The position numbers and the translations under genes were made by a program. The notes under the pieces are model-generated. The model was not told the DNA's origin and did no database searches. It saw only the letters and a program-made list of their open reading frames with translations. Positions 57,060 to 64,000 of a stretch of DNA of 64,000 bases are shown here, piece after piece (within the stretch, counting starts at the first letter, position 1; the number at the start of each line of letters is the position of its first letter). The DNA is from Sipunculus nudus (Eukaryota; Annelida; Sipuncula; Golfingiida; Sipunculidae), in NCBI GenBank assembly GCA_026874595.1, contig CM049312.1, positions 70,770,929-70,834,928 on the forward strand, read 5' to 3'.

Positions 57060-60000
57060 TAATTTTTAACTATTTTTGACAGTTTAAGCTGCTTAAAAGT
57101 TGACTAAAACTGACAAATATTCAGTAAGAGCTAGCGTACTATTTAAAAAATGCATCATTTGCAAGAATAGATAAAAACAGTAGGATGTTTTCTTTAATTA
57201 AAAAAAAATAACATTGATGCAGGAAATAAACAAATATACAAATACACTTAACATTTATGTTACATCACTATGAGACCCCGCAACAAAGTCCAAATAGTGG
57301 CAATATTTATTTGGTCTGCATATTGGAAAAATTGTCCATACTGAGTTTTTCTTATTGACTCATAATCCAGTTCCTTTGTTCCTACCAAAATTCAATATAT
57401 TAAAATTGGCTTGGCTGATTTCTGTATGCCAAGTCAGTTTCGTAGCTTAGTCAACAGGAGTCAAATTCTACTGACACCATCTATAAGGCTGCTGATGAAA
57501 CCATTGAAGATTGCAGAGTCACCATCGAGGCAATAAAGCAATCAAGCCGGTCAGATATTAAAGACATTTTGATACCAGACTGTTTAAAATATCATCCAAA
57601 CGCCCTTTGTGCCTGTAGCCTTATACCACAAAATAACAGTAACATACATCATAAATCCATGATCACAAAAAAGGTAATTTAAATAAAATGAATTAAATAA
57701 AACAAATTTATCTAAATAAAGAACACTTTATTTAATGCAGACTTATAATTTGTAACGGTGCTCAAAAGGTAAGTTAATCTCAAAACAAAAAAGCCTTCCT
57801 GAATTTCCTGCGAAGCTTCATTGACCTCTCTCTCTATTTCCAGTCTATCTGTTGTCTCGTCCTATGAGATATGAACGATGTATTAATGAAACATCATTAC
57901 CTCTGATAATTACATTTTTAAATTGTTTTACAAGAGATGTCCTCTCACTCTGCACACTCTGTGGCAAGAAGAAGCTTCTGTTTCTTCTTATGCGCTCTAG
58001 TTTAATGTCAGTCCCTTACCAGAGTCATCTTTTTATCTTTCTTTTTCGCCCTGTGGTTTAAGGGTAGAACGGAATTAGTCGGTTGAGGCGTCGGACCACG
58101 AAATATCGAATGCCAGTCAAATATCTAAACGGAGAGTCATGATCTCTGGATGCAGTTTTACTAGTCCAGTGTATGTTATATCTAAAATCCATATCTAAAA
58201 TCCCTTTAATTGTGACATTCGATATTGAGCATATAGGAATCAGTCATTAGCGTTTAATGATAAGAATTTAACTTTGAATTGGTACCATCGACTTTTTGAG
58301 CTTCATGGAAACACAATATCACATGTTAATCAATAATCGTGTGAAGGGATTTATTATACAGTGGTAATATGATAAGAATATAAAATATAAGTTGAAAAAC
58401 ACTCACTACTCCTTTAACACGTCAATTAATACAACAACAGGTTTCCCAAAAACGTGACTGTCCAGACAGTTCCAGGGTTCCAGGGTAGGCTAGTGGATTG
58501 CTGAGGTTTTAAGCATTTCAATTTTTCTTATTTGCTTTGATTTGATTCTTGATTCAAATCATATACACGAAACAATCATATAATCTGTCATCAAGATATG
58601 ACCACTATTTTGGAAACAAAAGATGATATGACCATTAAAATGTACCGAGCTTTCTTGTGGACAATGTAAACATTTATTCTTTTATCTATTAAGGTTAAAA
58701 ATATTATACAGTCTATCAGGTGACTTTCCCGGTTTAAAATATCGTGCTAATTACACCATGTATAATGATTGACATCTCACGTAAGAAATGAGCTGGAGAT
58801 AAATAGAAATATATAAAATAACTGTAAATGCAAAACATGTTATTCATCGATTACTTCAAGTAATTCGTTATTTGTAGAATGCATTGTGTTATCCCAGTTT
58901 CTCAAGAAGTAATGCATGCGAGGCTTTTAAATTTAGTAAGCAACTGAAACTGGAGATCGTCAGGACATTTCTAGCGGGAATACAAAGACAAAACATGACT
59001 TTTTTCCTTCTCATACACGGAATTGGCAACAAAGTATCAGACCTTGTCTAAGATCATTCAATCCTAGAAATAATCTAACAAACAAAACAAGATTTTCTCT
59101 CTATGCAGTGTTTTTATTCAGACTGACCCGGTGTTGTTTGCAAATGGGTAAAAGTTTCATATATAATACAATATGATATTAACCTCATGTGGAATGGAAC
59201 TGAAAATTCAGATAGAAGTTATTTCCCGGAAATTGCTATCCGCCACCGTGAATTTTATACAGAGAAATTCCAGTGTGCCTTTATTTTCACATTATGCAGC
59301 CCAATGCAGTACGATCCAAGAGTGCTGATCGGATCCTTGAGTGAAAGACAAGATCCCTTTCCGTTTGATAAGTCAGATCTCTATTTGAAATCTCCTATTG
59401 GATGTGCGATAGGTCATTACTGGTCGTCAGTATAGTTTTCCTCAATCGTATTACACTGTATATCCACCATTTGGAGGACAGCTACAAACACATGAATAAA
59501 AATGTTCATTGTCAGAGAGGTTTGTATAAACTATACTGCTTAACTCTCTTTCTGGAATAGGTGCAATTTAGCCATGCAACAATAGAACTATAAATAAATA
59601 TCTTCAGAATAAATCAAATCTGATATCAATATCCAATGAACTAATACAGGTATGTTCTACAATACTGCATTATAGGACTGAGCACAAGTGTAAATGTAGA
59701 TATGTTTCGGTATTCAAAGCCTCGCGTGATTGTTAAAGGGGCCTTATCACCAATCTAATCTTTATGAACTAAAGCTAATCTCTTGGAGCTTTTATCAAGG
59801 TAGACAAGAGTAAACGTGTTTTTAAAACACACAGGCGGCATATTCACAGAGGAAGCCTGAAATCACATAAATTCCTTTTCAGAAGGTAAGTCAATGGGCA
59901 TCTTCAAGGCCCCTGGTATAACAGTAATGTATAATCTACACGGCTAAATGTGATAAACAAAATTAACCATGCAAGACCATAAGCCTAGTGTGGTATGACT

Positions 60001-60364
60001 TTTTCATTTCCTTGTAACACGATTTCGCCAAATCTACACTGAAGCTCATATAATTCAAGCTCATATAATTCACTCAAAACCCCTGCGTCAAAGCTGTAAC
60101 TTGTCAAGCAGGAATTTGATAATACGTAAGGATCGATCCGAGACTTACATGTTTAAATGTGTTAAAAGTGTTTATGTACTACCGGGAGTCACGGATGCTA
60201 TCTGGATTTCCGGAAGTTTAATTGTAAATTAACAATGACTTCATGTCAGCGATTACAGCATTAAAGTATATGACTGTAAACATCTAACAAATAAAATTTC
60301 CTATTAAATGTCGATATATTTAAAGAAATTCAGCGAGAGAGACGCTTATAAGTAAAAAATATAA
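57060..60364. other. Intergenic, no gene recognised
   Basis: AT-rich. An 82-codon plus frame at 59187-59435 is the most protein-like reading here but matches no family I know and has no splice context. Any 3'UTR of vWD-like gene B would lie at the right edge. Confidence 0.45.
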
Positions 60365-60434
60365 TTACGGGTAGTACTCCCACACATCTGCAATTTCGTC
60401 ATCACTATCTTTACCCTCATCGTCATCTTCAGGA
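60365..60434 (-). CDS. vWD-like gene B, last exon (acidic C-terminus)
   Basis: Acceptor (minus) TATCAATTTCAG. One base completes the Asp codon, then PEDDDEGKDSDDEIADVWEY ends at TAA (60367-60365). Very acidic, with aromatic residues at the end. Confidence 0.78.
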
Positions 60435-61728
60435 CTGAAATTGATAAAGGAGCCCAAGAAATGTGTAAGAAAATATTCTTTTTCAATTTATGAACTTTGA
60501 ACGATTTAGGAATGAAACGTATAATTATTAAGTATTAAAACGTCCTTACTCATTATTGTTATTTCCGCATAAGCCAACCATTTCTCTGTCGAAACTGTGG
60601 GCAACGCAGATGTATACGCAAGAATGACAGTCCCAGGACACTTCGAAGTAAACCGCCTTGATTTTAAAGATCATCCATGTGTTTGGTGGTATATCAAAGT
60701 CATAGATAAGCACATCTGGATTTGAAAAGGGTATGGGCTGGAAGTTTCCATCAGGGTCCTTCACGCATACAACAAAAGACATAGCCGAATTGATATGTCC
60801 ATTCATTTCGTCAACTGTTTTTTTTTTTTAATTAAATTTCTAAAAAGGTTCAACAGTAAGCTTATTGCTTTTAATATTATATGAAGGGTTATAACAATTT
60901 TAAATTTGACAAACTACGCAATTCATCCATGGATCGCTAGCACCTCACATCACGTTCATTTAGCTTTAACAGTTAATACAGCCGATTGATAATGAACCCT
61001 ATGTGATTACTCTCTATGTTCCATGTATCACCATTTCCGACAGACTGTCAGAAGAGTTTTGCTGCTTCAGTTTAGGTAATAAGTCTTGGTATCGCCATTT
61101 GCACGAAGTATTATATATTTGATTTAAGTCTTGTTGATGAACCTACTGAGGTGCAAGCAGTGCAGACATTGTGATGTTTAATAAACAATGTTTGATTGTT
61201 TGTACAATCCCTGTATATTGAAAAGGCGTATCACACTAGCGGAGCTATCAAAGTATGTTTACTAAGCCCGACTGTGGCGATTCAATGTTACATTTAGACA
61301 TAACGATTTCCCCCAGACAAGATCAAATGATATTATATACATTTAGGGTACTAATATTGTCTGTTCTTTTGTGAGAATAAAAGTAGTTGACAGTTTTGTG
61401 CTCAATATTCGCTATATTATAAGTTTTTTTTTAAGTTAAGAATAATTGTTTCATCTGGACAATGGAAAATATGCTAATTACACACTTACCTTGAGGAAGC
61501 TTTCTGTACAGTTTTCCTTGAAAAATGAGTAGGTCACACCATTGTACACTATATCAACTCTCGCAACCAAGGATCGTTTGTTAAATCCAGTTGGTTTTGT
61601 TAATATGAAAACTTGCACAATTTTCAGGAGATCCGCAGTCGCATTATACTTACACGGGTACCGGACTCTAATTTTTCTCAGGTCATATGTCTGAACATCG
61701 GGGTCACGGCAAAAGCCGCAACATTTTT
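60365..61728 (-). CDS. vWD-like secreted protein gene B (last three exons)
   Basis: Gene-level entry. Minus-strand exons 61728-61490, 60758-60550 and 60434-60365 join in frame (phases 1, 0, 2) and give about 172 residues plus stop. They cover the whole vWD-like domain and acidic C-terminus, equivalent to the last three exons of gene A at 33874-37447. Signal peptide and linker exons were not recognised between 61729 and 64000 and may lie beyond the window. Same strand, same phases and similar motifs make a duplication of one ancestral gene likely. Confidence 0.78.
60550..60758 (-). CDS. vWD-like gene B, exon for second half of the domain
   Basis: Donor AATGA|GTAAGG, leaving phase 2. The start was chosen at GTGAAG|GACCCTGATGG because the previous exon ends in phase 0 and gene A starts here with Asp-Gly. 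The alternative acceptor AAAACAG|TTGACG upstream would need phase 1. It encodes WMIFKIKAVYFEVSWDC, VYICVAHSFDREMV and GLCGNNNNE. Confidence 0.75.
61490..61728 (-). CDS. vWD-like gene B, exon for first half of the domain
   Basis: Acceptor (minus) CAACTTGCAG, donor CTCAAG|GTAAGT, 239 nt, phase 1 to 0. It reads KCCGFCRDPDVQTYDLRKIR, then CKYNAT and VDIVYNGVTYSFFKENC. DPDVQTYD stands where canonical vWD domains have GDPHxxTFD. Confidence 0.82.
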
Positions 61729-63420
61729 CTGCAAGTTGAGGACAGATTTTAATTTGAAGTAAGAACAATGTGACAGTTCAAATAAAAAATACATAAAAGC
61801 AAGCACTGTAAAAGAGTACTTGCTTATATTAATCAACCTGATACCTGACAGGAAAATAGTATTGATGGTTAACATATATTGCTGTGCACTATTATGTTAT
61901 TACATAGGTGCACGTATAAGCAAAATGTATACTATAAAAACAATTAAAATAATAGCCAGAAAGATAATATTTCATTTAAACGATTATGTGTAAAACCATG
62001 CAGGAAAGTCCTACAAATTTGGTATTAAATCTATGTTTGAAAAATGCTTTCATTAAATAAAAATTAATATAGAATATTATATACTTATGAATGTGAATTA
62101 ATAACAAACAAATATAAAAAGTTATAACACAATAATTGAATAAAATGGATATATTAGGTTGCAAATCTACCAAAACAGCGTCACGTGAATTATCATATGT
62201 AAATTGGTTCAAATGTGTGTCGAAAATGCTTCCCTCTATTTTTCTTATGTATAAACATATATAAATTATTATATACTGACATTGATGATTAATTAAATGA
62301 AGTAATACATCATTTATTACCAAATAACGAACATATCACTTTTAACAGAAAATTAGGTTGCAAAACTAAAAGAGCGTCCCGTAAAATATCAGGGTTGGTA
62401 GATATATGTATTTCACAATTTCTGGTGTAACTTAATTTAAATAGAATGTTTAAACATTGCACAATCTGGCGAACAGAATCAACTTCAACATTTCTAGATT
62501 GGTTTACAAACTTTTCATAAAAATGTCAACCCATTCCACAATTGAAACTTGGACGCGGTACAGAGAATGTCGTTGGTTAAATGTTAATGCTATTTTGTCT
62601 TCAACTTAAATGTGTAGCCATGGGATTTTAGACCAACTGCTCACCAATTTTACAGAACAAAGAACCACTCTGTGATATCAATGATAATATCAATTCAGGA
62701 TAAAAAAGGATGCACTAGTTTTTAATAAAGTTTGAATTAGGAAGCGGTCATACCTTATGAATGACACAAACGAATGAAAGGACCTACTTAAGAGTACGTT
62801 ACGGGTTATATATTGAAACGATAGGCTGAAAAACCGACAGAAATAAAGTTTTACGTGAAAAAAAACAGAAGCACTAAAGTTGATGGCAAAAGACCCTTAA
62901 AAGCTAAACATGTTAGAATCAAACCAGCCGAATGACAAATGAAAAAGGGGAAAGGTACATTAACAAGTGACCAATGGATCATGATGCTCATCTGACTTTG
63001 AAAAATTTGCAAATTAAAATTTATGACTCCATAACCAAGGGCCAGCCTTATTCCACAGTACACAAAAAAAAAAAATAATAATAAAGAAATGCGTAAAATA
63101 AAGTAAACGTAGATGGCACCACCAGTCTTTCATAACTGAAGGGCTACCCATGATAAATTAGCTTGCCGAATTTCAAAAAGATCTATACAATCATAACTGA
63201 GATATTTTGTGTAAAGCATGACTTTCATACATCAACAGCTAAAATGTTAACATTTTTCAATTGTGTCAGCAACAGTTCTGAAGAACAGGCTTGGACAAGC
63301 TTGTTCATTTTGTGCATGGTAACAATTTTATGTGCGCAGTTTATAAACAATTTTTTAGATTTTAGGGTTGGGTGCAAAATTTTTGTCTTCCTGACGAGAA
63401 CACTAACACAAGTCTGAAAT
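61729..63420. other. Upstream of vWD-like gene B; no exon recognised
   Basis: AT-rich sequence presumed to be intron of gene B. No signal-peptide exon comparable to 39549-39615 was seen on the minus strand. Confidence 0.45.
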
Positions 63421-63650
63421 TCTTGGTGCTAAAACACACATAAGCGACTGTAAGTCGCAAAATATAGGTCACATGTAGTGACCTATTTTTAGAAATGCAA
63501 GGAGATTTAGAATAGGATATACCCCGATGTCAAGTTAGATGTTTTCAGGTCAAACGGGTAAGATTGATGCCTTGTTTAAGGACGGAGAGACGGACGACGG
63601 ACAAAGGGTGATCGCTATAGCTAAGATGACCTACGGTCAGATTTTACACT
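63421..63650 (-). repeat. Dispersed repeat, reverse-orientation copy
   Basis: On the minus strand CTGACCGTAGGTCATCTTAGCTATAGCGATC and CCTTTGTCCGTCGTCCGTC match the head of the AGCTCAGCTGACT family. At its other end lies AGGTCACATGTAGTGACCT (63466-63484), an inverted AGGTCA pair with a 7-nt spacer instead of 3. Confidence 0.65.
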
Positions 63651-64000
63651 ATATATTTACAAATTTACCGTAGAACCTGGCGGGGAACTGCAGCGTGCTG
63701 TTTCATGCGAAGCCCAACATGATGTATTAATGTAGATTTATTACGTAATTACACGTGTGAATTGAAAGGAATACATTTTTGCAGGTAATATATATAAAAA
63801 GCCAAAACGGCTACTAGCGTAAGTGGATTCAAGAATTCATAACGCTTATCCAAATAAAATTATTTGAAGTAGCACGTTATAAATAAAATATATCTTCTGA
63901 CCTTAACTAAATAAACATAAAACGATTCTTAATATATATTAAAAAAACACAGGGTTGGTAACACTTGATCGTGTGTGCCTTATGGAATTCCTCCTTTCTA

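Noticed and set aside
60759-60820. Upstream acceptor for vWD-like gene B exon at AAAACAG|TTGACG
   Set aside because: It would need a phase 1 donor, while the previous exon ends in phase 0 and gene A supports the shorter exon.
1-64000. CRISPR array, prokaryotic operon or phage region
   Set aside because: Repeats are microsatellites, duplications and transposons; genes have spliceosomal introns. No regularly spaced array is present.

Overview
The window looks like nuclear DNA of an invertebrate, most likely a bivalve mollusc. It is AT-rich and full of long (TA)n tracts. Genes have short exons, mostly bounded by GT-AG introns, with modular extracellular domains. Retrotransposon remnants (an L1/Tx1-type LINE and a Ty3/gypsy element) and dispersed AGCTCAGCTGACT-headed repeats are interspersed. 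No prokaryotic-style gene organisation is seen. The species is an inference; no single gene here fixes it.

Region 1 (about 2.0-26.6 kb, + strand) is one large gene for a type I membrane protein. Its exons, each with splice sites and matching phase, encode in order: a Cys-rich N-terminal module, a Thr/Pro/Ser-rich mucin-like stalk of 187 codons, nine sushi/CCP modules (eight on single phase 1-1 exons, the ninth split over two exons), a transmembrane exon and a short cytoplasmic tail. The true 5' end was not found. The intron between sushi 4 and sushi 5 carries a 6.4-kb L1/Tx1-type LINE (11432-17847) flanked by a perfect 12-bp target-site duplication. Its ORF1 is open and its ORF2 is broken about nine times. 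A second, 5'-truncated LINE tail (26717-27379, 15-bp duplication) lies just past the gene's probable poly(A) site.

Region 2 (about 33.9-41.9 kb, - strand) is a compact gene for a predicted 220-residue secreted protein: signal peptide, small acidic segment, a von Willebrand factor type D-like domain split over two exons, and an acidic C-terminus. A TATA box and a candidate 5'UTR exon lie upstream near 41.9 kb. Region 3 (60.4-61.7 kb, - strand) holds the last three exons of a paralogue with the same intron phases; its 5' end was not found and may lie beyond the window. The two probably arose by duplication.

Region 4 (about 49.8-53.1 kb, - strand) is a decayed Ty3/gypsy element in which integrase lies upstream of reverse transcriptase/RNase H, the reverse of the usual Ty3 order and like Gmr1-type elements. 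Most of the RT palm is deleted.

The rest is intergenic or intronic sequence with microsatellites, tandem duplications, hairpins, a 197-bp MITE, a tRNA-derived SINE-like segment and several copies of a dispersed repeat carrying consensus estrogen-response-element palindromes and AGGTCA direct repeats.
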